Translations under genes and position numbers: made by a program
Assembly: GCF_963675985.1 (NCBI RefSeq)
Contig: NZ_OY780958.1
Location: 3,100,001 to 3,164,000, forward strand
Origin: an uncultured Roseibium sp.
Lineage (GTDB): Bacteria; Pseudomonadota; Alphaproteobacteria; Rhizobiales; Stappiaceae
DNA: 64,000 nt
Direction of reading: 5' to 3'
The notes under the pieces: generated by a model
What the model saw: only the letters and a program-made list of their open reading frames with translations
What the model was told of the DNA's origin: nothing
The model's database searches: none
Part shown: one piece after another, positions 52,757 to 62,183 of the stretch
Numbering within the stretch: position 1 is the stretch's first letter
How the letters are laid out: each line of letters opens with the position of its first letter

Positions 52757-54211
52757 TCAGGGCGCCTTGAAGTAGTCATTCGCGGTCACGACTTCACCCA
52801 TAACCGATTCCGTCAGACGGAACGTCACGGGCGTGCTCGCAGGCATCTTAACACCTGGGGGCGACGTAACCAGAATGCGCACTTCACGGGTCGTGTCCGG
52901 ATCAACCGCTATGATCGGACGGTCCGCGAAGGCCGTATCGATACCGACGGCTTCCACCTTCGTGCCTGCAGGCATGCCTTCGACATGCAGCATGAAATGA
53001 CGCTCAAGCGGGCGTTTGTTCAGCAGGCGTACGGTGTAACCGTTGCGCACCGATCCGTCGGACTGGGTGACATAAATCGGGTTGCGGTCGTGCAGGACAT
53101 TGATGCCGGCGAAATCGCGGGTCAGCAACGCGAACAGCATGATGGCGCCGACGACAGCTATGATAGCCGCATAGACCACCGTCCGCACGCGGACGATTTC
53201 GTAGACCGAATCCTTGCCGTCGATCCGGCGCTGAATGTTCTCGTCCGTATCGTAGGCGATCAGGCCGGTCGGTTTGCCGATCTTGGTCATCACATTGTCG
53301 CAGGCATCGATACACAGGCCGCACTGGATACAGTCGAGCTGCAACCCCTTGCGAATGTCCACACCCGTCGGACAGACGTGTTCGCACTGGTGGCAATCGA
53401 TACAGTCGCCGGCCGGGAGCCCCTTGAGGGCCAGCGCCTTATTCTCCTTGAGAGACCCGCGCGGCTCGCCCCGATCCCAGCGATAGGTGACGTTCAGGGC
53501 CTTTTCATCCGTCAGCGCGGCCTGGATCCGTGGCCAGGGGCACATGTAGATGCAAACCTGTTCGCGCATAAAGCCGGCCAGAAGATAGGTCGTGGCCGTC
53601 AGGATGCCGATCCACAGATAGGCAGTCCAGGGCGCCTGGAAAGTGGCCAGTTCGTAGACGAGGGTCGGCGCGTCGGCGAAATACAGCACCCAGGCGCCGC
53701 CGGTCCACCAGGCTATCATCAACCAGAAGAAATGCTTGACGCTCCGGCGGACGATCTTGTTGACCGACCAGGGTGCATTGTCGAGCACGATCCGCTCGCG
53801 CCGGTCACCTTCCACCTTGCGCTCGACCCAGAGAAACAGGTCCGTCCAGACGGTTTGCGGGCACAGATAACCGCACCACACGCGTCCGGCGACCGCGTTC
53901 ATCAAAAACAGGCCCAACGCGGCAAGAATGAGGAGTCCGGTGAGGTAATAGACCTCCTGCGGCCAGATCTCGATAAAGAAGAAGTAGAAGCGACGCGCCT
54001 CCAGGTCGATCAGAAGCGCCTGTCCCGGCGCATCCGGTCCGCGGTCATAGCGGACGAAAGGGAGAAAATAGTACATCCCAAGGGTAATGAAGAGGATCAC
54101 CCATTTGATCGTGCGGAACTTGCCGTGCACGGCCATGGGAAAGATTTTTTTCGCTGAGGCGAACCATTCGTCCGGCTGCTCAGCATTGGCAGCTTCGGTC
54201 TCGGCGGTCAT
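52757..54211 (-). CDS. ccoG: cbb3 oxidase accessory protein CcoG (FixG/RdxA)
   Basis: 484 residues with five hydrophobic helices and two ferredoxin-like clusters (CIDCHQCEHVCPTG around residue 265 and CIQCGLCIDACDN about 20 residues later), then a C-terminal immunoglobulin-like domain. Near the N-terminus, WCGYLCPQTVWTD is a conserved cysteine motif. CcoG is a membrane iron-sulfur protein that reduces copper for cbb3 assembly. First gene of ccoGHIS, 160 bases after ccoP. Confidence 0.95.
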   Translation of the reverse strand: MTAETEAANAEQPDEWFASAKKIFPMAVHGKFRTIKWVILFITLGMYYFLPFVRYDRGPDAPGQALLIDLEARRFYFFFIEIWPQEVYYLTGLLILAALGLFLMNAVAGRVWCGYLCPQTVWTDLFLWVERKVEGDRRERIVLDNAPWSVNKIVRRSVKHFFWLMIAWWTGGAWVLYFADAPTLVYELATFQAPWTAYLWIGILTATTYLLAGFMREQVCIYMCPWPRIQAALTDEKALNVTYRWDRGEPRGSLKENKALALKGLPAGDCIDCHQCEHVCPTGVDIRKGLQLDCIQCGLCIDACDNVMTKIGKPTGLIAYDTDENIQRRIDGKDSVYEIVRVRTVVYAAIIAVVGAIMLFALLTRDFAGINVLHDRNPIYVTQSDGSVRNGYTVRLLNKRPLERHFMLHVEGMPAGTKVEAVGIDTAFADRPIIAVDPDTTREVRILVTSPPGVKMPASTPVTFRLTESVMGEVVTANDYFKAP

Positions 54212-54370
54212 GCCGTCCGTCCTTCTTGTTCCGGACCCCGCCCCAAAGGGATCCTCGCGTCCTCCGGGCCGGAGTGTCGCCGGCCCGGTTCTCTCATGTG
54301 CTTTCAGTATAATCCGGCGCGGGACTGTGTCCTTTGCGCCGGATCAAATTCGGCCAGAAAAGCCGTTGTC

Positions 54371-55249
54371 TTACTGTCCGCCCCCGAAGGAGTGGACGTA
54401 GACTGCGAGCGACTTGATCGTCGCCGGGCTCAGGCGGTCCACCCAGGCCGGCATGACGCCGTGACGGGGTGCATTGACCTGCGCCTTGATGGCCTTGAGC
54501 GACTTGCCATAGAGGTAGTTCGCAGACATCAGGCTCGGCGCCCCGGTTTCCTGGATACCTTTCAGATCCTCACCGTGGCAGGCCGCGCAGTTGTCCATGT
54601 AGACGGTTTCGCCAGCGGCCAGATCAACGCCTGCTTCCGGCTCGAGACCAACCTTGGAAGCGACGAAGTTCGCCACCTCATCGATCTCTTCCTTCGTCAG
54701 CAGCTCATCCTTGCCAAAGGCCGGCATTTCCGCGAACCGCGCATCGTCATTGCCCGAACGGATACCATAGAGCAGAGTGGTCTGGATGTCGTCCAGCGTT
54801 CCGCCCCAGATCCAGGAGTCGTCCTGAAGGTTCGGATACCCGACCGCGCCCGTTCCACCGGAACCGTGACACGGCGCGCAGTTGTCGCCGAATGCGGCCT
54901 GACCGTTCGCCGAGGCGAACTCCAACAGAGCCGGCGTGCTCAAGATCTCCTCAAACGACGCATTCACAAGTTGATCGCCAAGGTGAGACCTGTCGGCGAT
55001 CGCCTTGTCATAGGTTGCAATCGCATCGGCCCGCTGGCTGTCGCCCAGCACACCTTGAGTATAGCCGGAAATGAGCGGCCAGGACGGGTATACCACCCAG
55101 TAGCCGATCGCCCACACGATACACGCGTAGAAGAGATACAGCCACCATTTCGGCAGTGGGTTGTTGAGTTCCTTCAGGCCGTCCCACTCGTGACCGGTGG
55201 TTTCGACGCCTGAGATTTCATCGATTTCCTTTTGATGGATATCGGCCAT
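54371..55249 (-). CDS. ccoP: cbb3-type cytochrome c oxidase subunit III (dihaem)
   Basis: 292 residues. A cytoplasmic start with EIDEISGVETTGHEWDG and LKELNNPLPKWWLYLFY, then one membrane helix, leads to two cytochrome c domains with haem sites CAPCHG and CAACHG. It takes electrons from soluble cytochrome c. The gene begins three bases after the ccoQ stop. Confidence 0.97.
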   Translation of the reverse strand: MADIHQKEIDEISGVETTGHEWDGLKELNNPLPKWWLYLFYACIVWAIGYWVVYPSWPLISGYTQGVLGDSQRADAIATYDKAIADRSHLGDQLVNASFEEILSTPALLEFASANGQAAFGDNCAPCHGSGGTGAVGYPNLQDDSWIWGGTLDDIQTTLLYGIRSGNDDARFAEMPAFGKDELLTKEEIDEVANFVASKVGLEPEAGVDLAAGETVYMDNCAACHGEDLKGIQETGAPSLMSANYLYGKSLKAIKAQVNAPRHGVMPAWVDRLSPATIKSLAVYVHSFGGGQ

Positions 55250-55252
55250 GGA

Positions 55253-55408
55253 TCAGTCCTCCCGAAACGGGATCTGGGCGGCATCGTCGAAGGTCTTGCG
55301 ATTCTTCGGCCAGAGTGCATAGGCAAGCACGATACCAAACAGGATCATGAAGTAGATAAGGCCCCACGTTTGTGCAAAGGCCGCGACTGCGGTGTATGTC
55401 TCGTCCAT
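55253..55408 (-). CDS. ccoQ: cbb3-type cytochrome c oxidase subunit IV
   Basis: 51 residues, too short to show up easily but unmistakable: a single helix LIYFMILFGIVLAYALWP followed by NRKTFDDAAQIPFRED, the usual CcoQ end. It stabilises the CcoNO core with CcoP. Four bases after the ccoO stop. Confidence 0.95.
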   Translation of the reverse strand: MDETYTAVAAFAQTWGLIYFMILFGIVLAYALWPKNRKTFDDAAQIPFRED

Positions 55409-55412
55409 TGCC

Positions 55413-56147
55413 TTACCTCAGGTTTGCCTTGTCGTCGTAGATCGAGAAATCGACCAGCGTACCGAGCATCTGGAGATAGGCGACAATCGCGTCCATCTCA
55501 GTGACTTCGTCCGGGTTGCCGTCGAAGTCGCGCACGATGGCTGTCGGATAGCGTTCCATGAACGCATCAGACGCATCCGTGTCCGGTTTCGCCTGGGCAA
55601 GAATGTCCTGGGCGGCTGCCTCGATCTGATCCTCGGAGTAGGGAACGCCGATGATCTTGTTGGTCTTCAGGTGAGCGGAGATGTCACGCGTGTTCAGCTT
55701 GGCTTCCTTCAGGAAGGGGTAACCCGGCATGATCGACGCGGGAACAACCGAACGGGGGTCGGTCAGGTGACCGACATGCCAGTCGTCGGAGTACTTGCCT
55801 CCGACACGGGCGAGGTCCGGCCCGGTCCGCTTGGATCCCCACTGGAACGGGTGGTCGTACATCGACTCCGCTGCCAGCGAGAAATGGCCGTAACGCTCCA
55901 GTTCGTCACGCATCGGGCGCACCATCTGCGAGTGGCAGAGATAGCACCCCTCGCGGATGTAGATGTTCCGACCGGCCAGTTCCAGCGGCGTATACGGCCG
56001 CATGCCTTCGGTCTTTTCGATCGTGCTCTTCAGGTAGAAGAGCGGTGCAATCTCGACCAGACCGCCAATGGCGACCATCACAAGAATGCCGAGAAGAAGG
56101 ACGATCGAGTTCTTTTCGAGGATTTGGTGTTTAGTCCATACAGACAT
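55413..56147 (-). CDS. ccoO: cbb3-type cytochrome c oxidase subunit II (monohaem)
   Basis: 244 residues. One N-terminal membrane helix (IVLLLGILVMVAIGGLVEI), then YIREGCYLCHSQMVRPM with the haem c site CYLCH and the later RVGGKYSDDWHVGHL. It passes electrons from CcoP to the catalytic subunit. It follows ccoN by 15 bases. Confidence 0.97.
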   Translation of the reverse strand: MSVWTKHQILEKNSIVLLLGILVMVAIGGLVEIAPLFYLKSTIEKTEGMRPYTPLELAGRNIYIREGCYLCHSQMVRPMRDELERYGHFSLAAESMYDHPFQWGSKRTGPDLARVGGKYSDDWHVGHLTDPRSVVPASIMPGYPFLKEAKLNTRDISAHLKTNKIIGVPYSEDQIEAAAQDILAQAKPDTDASDAFMERYPTAIVRDFDGNPDEVTEMDAIVAYLQMLGTLVDFSIYDDKANLR

Positions 56148-56162
56148 TTCGTTTCGTCCCCC

Positions 56163-57818
56163 TTATTCGGCCGCGGCCAGGGAGCCCGCTGCGGTGGCTT
56201 CGGCTTCTTCAGCCTCGCCGTGGCGAACGGTCATCCAGAGATTGTAGGCCATGATCAGGGCGCCGATGACGAACAGGGCACCGCCGAGAGCACGGATGAT
56301 GTAGAAGGGGTGCATCGCCTCAACGGTTTCGATGAAGGAATACTCCAGGAAACCGAGCTGGTCGTAGGCACGCCACATCAGGCCCTGCATGATCCCGGAC
56401 ACCCACATGGAGGTGATGTAGAGAACGATGCCGACCGTCGACAGCCAGAAGTGCCAGTCCACCAGTTTCAGCGAATACAGGCCCCGCTTGTTCCACAGCC
56501 ACGGGATGAGGCAGTAGAGGGCGCCGAAGGAGATGTAACCCACCCAGCCGAGCGCACCGGAATGCACGTGACCGATGGTCCAGTCCGTGTAGTGCGACAA
56601 GGAGTTGACCGAGCGAATCGACATCAGCGGGCCTTCGAAGGTGGACATGCCGTAGAAGGCAACGGACACCACCATCATACGCAGGACCGGGTCGGTGCGG
56701 AGCTTGTCCCAAGCGCCCGAAAGCGTCATCAGGCCGTTGATCATACCGCCCCAGGACGGCATCCACAGGATGATGGAGAAGGTCGCACCCAGGGTAGACG
56801 CCCACTGCGGCAGAGCCGTGTAATGCAGGTGGTGAGGACCGGCCCAGATGTAGATGAAGATCAGCGCCCAGAAGTGCACGATCGACAGCCGGTACGAATA
56901 GACCGGGCGGTCGGCGCGCTTGGGCACGAAGTAGTACATGATCGCCAGGAAGCCCGCGGTCAAGAAGAAGCCCACCGCGTTGTGACCGTACCACCACTGC
57001 ACCATGGCATCCTGCACACCGGACCAGACGATGTAAGACTTGGTACCGAACACCGAGACCGGAACGGTTGCGTTGTTGACCAGGTGCAGCATGGCGATGG
57101 TCACGATGAAGGCGAGGTAGAACCAGTTGGCCACATAAATGTGGGGCTCCTTGCGCTTCCAAAGCGTGCCGAGGAACAGGAACAGGTAAGCGACCCAGAC
57201 GATGGTCAGCCAGAGGTCGGCATACCATTCCGGTTCGGCATATTCCTTGGATTCCGTCACACCGAGCAGATACCCGGTTCCGGCGATCACGATGAAGACG
57301 TTGTAGCCGATGATGACGAACCACGGCAGGATCTTGCCCGGCATGCGCGCCCGGCTGGTCCGCTGAACCACATACATGGAGGTGGCCAGCAGCACGTTAC
57401 CGCCGAAAGCGAAGATCACCGCGGACGTGTGCAACGGCCGCAGGCGGCCGAAATTCGTCCAGGGAAGATCGAAATTCAGAACCGGAAAGGCCAGTTGCGA
57501 CGCGATGATCAGACCGACCAGGAACCCGGCGATACCCCAGAACATGGCAGCCACGGCGCCGAATTTGACCGGCCCCAGGTTGTAGTTCGGTTTACCGTCG
57601 ATTTCCTGAGGGATCGGCATCCCGTCATTATCGAAGTATTTTTTGAAGATGACGAACACGCTGACCGCGGCAACCAGTGCCCCAAGTCCGGTGTGAAACG
57701 CCATCACTTGATCATATGTCTTGCCTGCTATGATCAGGCAAGCGAATGCCAACGCTACGAGGAATGCCGCAAAGAGGCCTTCTTCGAGCGAAATGAATCT
57801 GGCCTTTGTCTGTGCCAT
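56163..57818 (-). CDS. ccoN: cbb3-type cytochrome c oxidase catalytic subunit I
   Basis: 551 residues with about 12-14 helices. The metal-ligand His are in LHTSAVIF (haem b), WWYGHNAVGFFL and AGPHHLHYTA (CuB) and IGHVHSGALGW (haems). It reduces oxygen to water and pumps protons at very low oxygen. A perfect FNR/FixK box lies 78 bases before the ATG. First gene of ccoNOQP. Confidence 0.97.
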   Translation of the reverse strand: MAQTKARFISLEEGLFAAFLVALAFACLIIAGKTYDQVMAFHTGLGALVAAVSVFVIFKKYFDNDGMPIPQEIDGKPNYNLGPVKFGAVAAMFWGIAGFLVGLIIASQLAFPVLNFDLPWTNFGRLRPLHTSAVIFAFGGNVLLATSMYVVQRTSRARMPGKILPWFVIIGYNVFIVIAGTGYLLGVTESKEYAEPEWYADLWLTIVWVAYLFLFLGTLWKRKEPHIYVANWFYLAFIVTIAMLHLVNNATVPVSVFGTKSYIVWSGVQDAMVQWWYGHNAVGFFLTAGFLAIMYYFVPKRADRPVYSYRLSIVHFWALIFIYIWAGPHHLHYTALPQWASTLGATFSIILWMPSWGGMINGLMTLSGAWDKLRTDPVLRMMVVSVAFYGMSTFEGPLMSIRSVNSLSHYTDWTIGHVHSGALGWVGYISFGALYCLIPWLWNKRGLYSLKLVDWHFWLSTVGIVLYITSMWVSGIMQGLMWRAYDQLGFLEYSFIETVEAMHPFYIIRALGGALFVIGALIMAYNLWMTVRHGEAEEAEATAAGSLAAAE

Positions 57819-57895
57819 ATTTCGCGCCCCAGTTTAAAATCGTTACAGAGTGCCAACGATGGCCCGACCATGCGCACGGAGGGCCGATCCTGACG

Positions 57896-57909
57896 TTGAT
57901 TCAAATCAA
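57896..57909. promoter_or_regulatory. FNR/FixK box upstream of ccoN
   Basis: TTGATTCAAATCAA is an exact match to the consensus TTGAT-N4-ATCAA. It lies 78 bases before the ccoN start, giving low-oxygen activation of the oxidase operon, most likely by the FixK-type regulator at 61470-62183. Confidence 0.93.
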
Positions 57910-58014
57910 GAATGATTGAAACCCCTTAAGAAAGATCGCCGACATGATGCCGCTGGGTCAATTGGACCCTGCGACAATAAGGCTGGATAAGTCGGTCGGC
58001 GGCTTTCGAAAATC

Positions 58015-59076
58015 TCACTTTTGCCCGCTTTTCGCCTCATTCGGAATCCGGCCGAGCAGAAGGCCTGTGATAAAAGGTAGCAGGAGAACCATCGAGATAT
58101 AGCGCGCGATCTGATGCGCCGCGACGAAAGCCGGATCGAGGTTGAGCATGAAGGACAGCAGTGTCATGACCTCCAGCCCGCCCGGCGCGTAAGCCAGCAG
58201 CAACTGGCCGAAGGGCAACCCCACCAGAACGGATGCGATCCAGGCCATAGCCAGGGAAATGCCAAGCCCGACGACGATTGCCCCCAGGGACGCCCGGAGC
58301 ATGCTCAAGAACATGCTGAATGTCGTCGATGTGAACCGGCTGCCGATATAGCATCCCAGCCCGATATAGCAGGGCACCAGGACCCATTGGGGCAACGCGA
58401 CCGGTATAAGGCCCGTCACATTGATTGCCGAACTCATGAAGAAGGCTCCCGTCAGCCATCCTCCAGGTACGCGCAGGCGCACGGCCAGAAAGCTCGCAGC
58501 CAGACAGGACACAAGCAGAATGACACCTTCCCCCCAGCCCGGAAACTCCGTCGCGCCCCCCGATTGCGGACCGTGGGAAGCCGTCGACGTGATGACCAAA
58601 GGCAGAACGGAAACGAGAATCACCAGTCGCACGGTTTGCGACACGGCAATACGCGCCTGATCCGCCCTGCGCTCGGCGGCAATCGCCATGACAAAGGAAA
58701 GGGCGCCGGGGATCGCGCCAAGGAAGGCCGATTCCCTGTCCCAACGGGCGAATCGTTTCAAGAAGGCGTAGGTCGCTGCGGTGATAAGTATGAGGGTGAC
58801 CGCCAATAGCGCCATTGTGGCGGGCCAATGGCCAATCCGGTCCACCACATCCGGCTTGACTCCGCCCCCCATGGACAGACCCAGAATGACAAAAAAGCCG
58901 TCGCGCATCCGGTTCGGCAAATCGACCGGAATGCGTGACAATGCGGCGCCCGCAACAAAAATCATCGCTCCGGCAAGCCAGCCGGCAGGCATTCCGATTG
59001 CTTGAAAAAGCGCCCCGCCGGCAGCACCGAGTACAAATGTCAGCCCGGTCTGGCGCAGAACAGCGGTTACCGTCAT
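58015..59076 (-). CDS. AbrB family membrane protein
   Basis: 353 residues from the ATG at 59076; a TTG at 59088 is also possible. About ten helices in two similar halves, each starting with a GxPxGWLxGA type loop (AIGMPAGWLAGAMIFV early and RVPGGWLTGAFFM late), which defines the duplicated AbrB/AmoA-like putative transporter family (no relation to the Bacillus AbrB DNA-binding protein). Function is poorly known. It stands alone between ccoN and the GST gene. Confidence 0.85.
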   Translation of the reverse strand: MTVTAVLRQTGLTFVLGAAGGALFQAIGMPAGWLAGAMIFVAGAALSRIPVDLPNRMRDGFFVILGLSMGGGVKPDVVDRIGHWPATMALLAVTLILITAATYAFLKRFARWDRESAFLGAIPGALSFVMAIAAERRADQARIAVSQTVRLVILVSVLPLVITSTASHGPQSGGATEFPGWGEGVILLVSCLAASFLAVRLRVPGGWLTGAFFMSSAINVTGLIPVALPQWVLVPCYIGLGCYIGSRFTSTTFSMFLSMLRASLGAIVVGLGISLAMAWIASVLVGLPFGQLLLAYAPGGLEVMTLLSFMLNLDPAFVAAHQIARYISMVLLLPFITGLLLGRIPNEAKSGQK

Positions 59077-59157
59077 TCCCTCACTCAACGAAATATTCCC
59101 TTGCGGACGAAAGGACGGCCAGATGACATTTCAAACAAGCGTTCCGATCCACATTCT

Positions 59158-59904
59158 CTAAATTCCGGTCAACGCAGCCGGATCAATGGCGGGCCGTTGC
59201 GGATCGAGGAAAACAGGTCCGGGGATCCGTTCCTTTTCCTTGGCGCGCACGACGGCCGGACGGGTTTGCAGCAAAGCAAGCATTTCCGTCAACCGCGGCC
59301 AGGCTTTGCGATCGATGTCGGATGATTCCGGATAGAGTTGATACCATCTCGCACATGTCGCGGCATAAAAATCCGCGATCGAGGGGTCCGCACCCAACAC
59401 ATAGGGTCCTCCCGATCGTTCGAACGCGCTTTCAAGATGATCGAAGCCCTGCCTCAACCCGGCCCCAAGACCGGCAACAAGATGCGGACGGACGGCTGCG
59501 TCTAACACATAGCGTTCGGGCCTGAACGAGATGCGCAAATCGGCATGGAGCGTGTTGGACAGGAAGAACAGCCACGTCAGAAGCCGGCCCCGCTCAGGTG
59601 AGGACGGGTGCGGCGCGAGCCGTTGCGTCTTGTCGGCGAGATGAAGGATGATGGCAGCGGTTTCGAAGACCGGTTCGCTCAGGTCCGGATCGGCAAGAAC
59701 CGGTATAAGGCCCTGCGGGTTCAGCTTCAGATAGTCCGGTGTCCGGTTTGCACGGACCGTCCGGTCCACCTCGATGAAGCGATAGTCGAGCCCGATTTCC
59801 TCCAGAACGAAACGAACCACAAGGTTGGCGCTATCGAATGAACCGAAGAGGCAAAGCCGATTCTGATCCGGTTTGAACGGCCCCGATTTCAACAGGTTTG
59901 GCAT
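59158..59904 (-). CDS. Glutathione S-transferase family protein
   Basis: 248 residues from the ATG at 59904. N-terminal thioredoxin-like domain with LFGSFDSANLVVRFVLEEIGL, NPQGLIPVLADPD (cis-Pro) and ETAAIILHLADK (the glutathione-binding acidic-Ala/Ser motif), then a helical C-terminal domain. Substrate unknown. It diverges from hemN across a spacer holding an FNR box. Confidence 0.88.
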   Translation of the reverse strand: MPNLLKSGPFKPDQNRLCLFGSFDSANLVVRFVLEEIGLDYRFIEVDRTVRANRTPDYLKLNPQGLIPVLADPDLSEPVFETAAIILHLADKTQRLAPHPSSPERGRLLTWLFFLSNTLHADLRISFRPERYVLDAAVRPHLVAGLGAGLRQGFDHLESAFERSGGPYVLGADPSIADFYAATCARWYQLYPESSDIDRKAWPRLTEMLALLQTRPAVVRAKEKERIPGPVFLDPQRPAIDPAALTGI

Positions 59905-59963
59905 TTCCAATCCGATTGCGGTTTTCTGACACGCTGATTTTTCAGCTGCAATTTCCGGCCTCC

Positions 59964-59977
59964 TTGAGCAATATCAA
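59964..59977. promoter_or_regulatory. FNR/FixK box upstream of hemN
   Basis: TTGAGCAATATCAA differs from TTGAT-N4-ATCAA at one base. It lies 34 bases before the hemN start and 59 bases before the divergent GST start, fitting low-oxygen induction of haem synthesis. Confidence 0.82.
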
Positions 59978-60011
59978 GGACACACATGGGTGCCGACACC
60001 AATGTGACCTC

Positions 60012-61376
60012 ATGACCGACACTGCTCTTACCTACGCCATGCGGACCGTTCCGCGCTATACGAGTTATCCGACCGCGCCGCATTTTCACAGCGGCATTAC
60101 CGACGAGGTTTATGCGGGGTGGCTGGAAAAGCTCGGGCCGGCGGACACGCTGTCCCTCTATCTCCACGTGCCCTATTGCCGTGAGATCTGCCACTATTGC
60201 GGCTGTCACACGAAGGCGTCCCGCCAGGAGGCGCCTCTGGCTGCTTATGCGCAGACCCTCGGGCAGGAGCTGGAGCTTATTGCGGGACATCTGAAATCAC
60301 CGGGTCCGGTCAAGCACATCCATTGGGGTGGCGGCACACCGAGCCTGCTTCCCGAGGACAGCCTCCGCGACCTCGCCGGGCTGATGCGTGTCCTGTTCGA
60401 CTTCGCACCGGACCTGGAACACGCGATTGAGCTGGACCCGCGTGTCATTAGCGCTTCGCTTGCGCATACGCTGGCGGAGATCGGTGTCAATCGGGCAAGT
60501 CTCGGCGTTCAGGATTTCGACCCGGAGGTTCAAAAGGCGATCGGCCGGATACAGTCTTACGAGATTGTCGCACAGGCCACCGCCCATCTGCGCGACGCCG
60601 GCCTGGCGAACCTGAATTTCGACCTGATGTACGGATTGCCCGCCCAGACGGCAGACACGATCCGCGATACGGTCGCCAAGACCATCGATCTTAATCCAGG
60701 ACGTGTCGCGCTGTTCGGTTATGCGCATGTCCCCTGGATGAAGAAGCATCAAAAGCTGATCGACGAAACCCTTCTGCCGAGCCCGGCCGAACGCCTGAAA
60801 TTGGCGGAAGTTGCGCGGCGCGATCTCATCGACGCCGGATACGTGGCGATCGGTCTCGACCATTTTGCCCGCGAGGACGATTCCATGGCCATTGCGCTCC
60901 GCAACGGAGACCTGCGACGCAACTTTCAGGGATATACGACAGATCAGGGCGAACAGCTCATCGGGGCCGGCGTCTCCTCCATCGGCCGGCTGACACAAGG
61001 CTACGTTCAGAACATTCCCGATGTCGGCAACTGGCGCCGCGCGATTCTCGGCGGCAAACTTCCGGTCGCACGCGGAATGGCGCTTTCGAAGGACGACCTG
61101 CTCAGAGGCCGGATCATCGAGCAATTGATGACCGACTATCGCTGCGACCTTCAGGCGGTCTGCCGGAGTTATGGTGTCGACGTTGCCTCCCTGGCGGATT
61201 CCGTGGCGGCACTCGATGAACTCATCGCCGACGGACTTGTCAGTCTGGAGGATAAGGACGTCGTTCGGATTACGCACGCAGGACAACCTTATGTCCGGCT
61301 CGCTGCCGCGGCTTTTGATGCCTACCTTGCCGACAGTCACGCCAAAACCGGCGCGCGTCACTCCATGGCTGTGTGA
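60012..61376 (+). CDS. hemN: Oxygen-independent coproporphyrinogen III oxidase
   Basis: 454 residues from the ATG at 60012. Radical-SAM cluster motif C56-x3-C60-x2-C63 (YCREICHYCGC), GGGTPSLLP, GVQDFDPEVQKAIGR and YGLPAQT as in HemN. It converts coproporphyrinogen III to protoporphyrinogen IX without oxygen, keeping haem supply going when cbb3 oxidase is made. The FNR box just upstream supports anaerobic control. Confidence 0.96.
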   Translation: MTDTALTYAMRTVPRYTSYPTAPHFHSGITDEVYAGWLEKLGPADTLSLYLHVPYCREICHYCGCHTKASRQEAPLAAYAQTLGQELELIAGHLKSPGPVKHIHWGGGTPSLLPEDSLRDLAGLMRVLFDFAPDLEHAIELDPRVISASLAHTLAEIGVNRASLGVQDFDPEVQKAIGRIQSYEIVAQATAHLRDAGLANLNFDLMYGLPAQTADTIRDTVAKTIDLNPGRVALFGYAHVPWMKKHQKLIDETLLPSPAERLKLAEVARRDLIDAGYVAIGLDHFAREDDSMAIALRNGDLRRNFQGYTTDQGEQLIGAGVSSIGRLTQGYVQNIPDVGNWRRAILGGKLPVARGMALSKDDLLRGRIIEQLMTDYRCDLQAVCRSYGVDVASLADSVAALDELIADGLVSLEDKDVVRITHAGQPYVRLAAAAFDAYLADSHAKTGARHSMAV

Positions 61377-61397
61377 TGCATCATGCGTGATTCGAAC

Positions 61398-61425
61398 AAA
61401 AAAGAAGGCCGGGATACCGGCCTTC
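61398..61425 (-). terminator. Rho-independent terminator after fixK
   Basis: A perfect 9-base stem GAAGGCCGG (61404-61412) with 61417-61425 and loop GATA. On the minus strand it is followed by TTTTTTGTT, so it ends the fixK transcript; it may also slow hemN transcription from the other side. Confidence 0.88.
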
Positions 61426-61469
61426 GTGGGGATCGATGGGGCAATGGGCTGTTTTTTGTGATCCCGAAA

Positions 61470-62183
61470 TCAGTGGATACCCGTCATCTGACAGAGGCTG
61501 CAGACCTTGTTCAGGTGGATCTTGTCCGCCCTGTCGATACGGATGACACCACGGCGCTTCAGTTCGGACACGACGCGGCTGACCGTTTCGATGGTCAAAC
61601 CCAGGTAGTCGGCGATTTCCTGCCGGGTCATATGAAGATGGATATCGCAACCGTCGTTGTCTTCGTCAGCGGGGCCAATGCACCCCACACCTCCGCGATT
61701 CGGCACGAGATACATCAGGAAACTTGCGACGCGTTCCATGGCCGACTTGCGCCCAAGAAGCACGGCATGTTCGTGTAGCACATGCATCTGATGGGTCAGG
61801 CACCTGGTCAGCTTGCGCTGCATGTCGACCGACGCCTCGACCTGCTTCAGATCGATTTCGTGAACCTCAGACGGCGTCAGGGTTTCAGCCGTGCAGTCGT
61901 ATTCGTCACTGTTGGACAATCCGAAGATATCGCCCGGGCGCAGGACTTCGACCACCTGGCGACGTCCGTCCGGGAGCAGTTTGAACAGCATCACCGTGCC
62001 GGAGGCCAGTTCGTAAATCCGTTTTGCGGGATCGCCTTCGTAGTAGATGACATCGTGGGCCTCAAAGCTCGCGCGCTTGGCCCCAAAAGATGCAAACGAA
62101 GCACCTGCCGCGTCCGGCACGCGGCTGAAAGCGGTGTGCCCGATGGCGGCCTGTCCGGTGGCTTCATGCTGAAGATATGCCAT
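61470..62183 (-). CDS. fixK: Crp/Fnr family regulator, FixK type
   Basis: 237 residues. A cyclic-nucleotide-like beta barrel (residues 35-125), a dimer helix and a helix-turn-helix TRQEIADYLGLTIETVSRVV with the E-x3-SR recognition pattern for TTGAT half-sites. It lacks the N-terminal cysteine cluster of true FNR, so it cannot sense oxygen by iron-sulfur and belongs to the FixK class controlled by FixLJ. A C-terminal CSLC motif is odd. Likely activator of ccoN and hemN. Confidence 0.88.
   Translation of the reverse strand: MAYLQHEATGQAAIGHTAFSRVPDAAGASFASFGAKRASFEAHDVIYYEGDPAKRIYELASGTVMLFKLLPDGRRQVVEVLRPGDIFGLSNSDEYDCTAETLTPSEVHEIDLKQVEASVDMQRKLTRCLTHQMHVLHEHAVLLGRKSAMERVASFLMYLVPNRGGVGCIGPADEDNDGCDIHLHMTRQEIADYLGLTIETVSRVVSELKRRGVIRIDRADKIHLNKVCSLCQMTGIH

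Noticed and set aside
55392..57893. An 833-residue open frame on the plus strand
   Set aside because: It is the reverse complement of ccoO and ccoN. The translation is rich in His, Asp, Gly and Arg with no fold, a common shadow of GC-rich genes.
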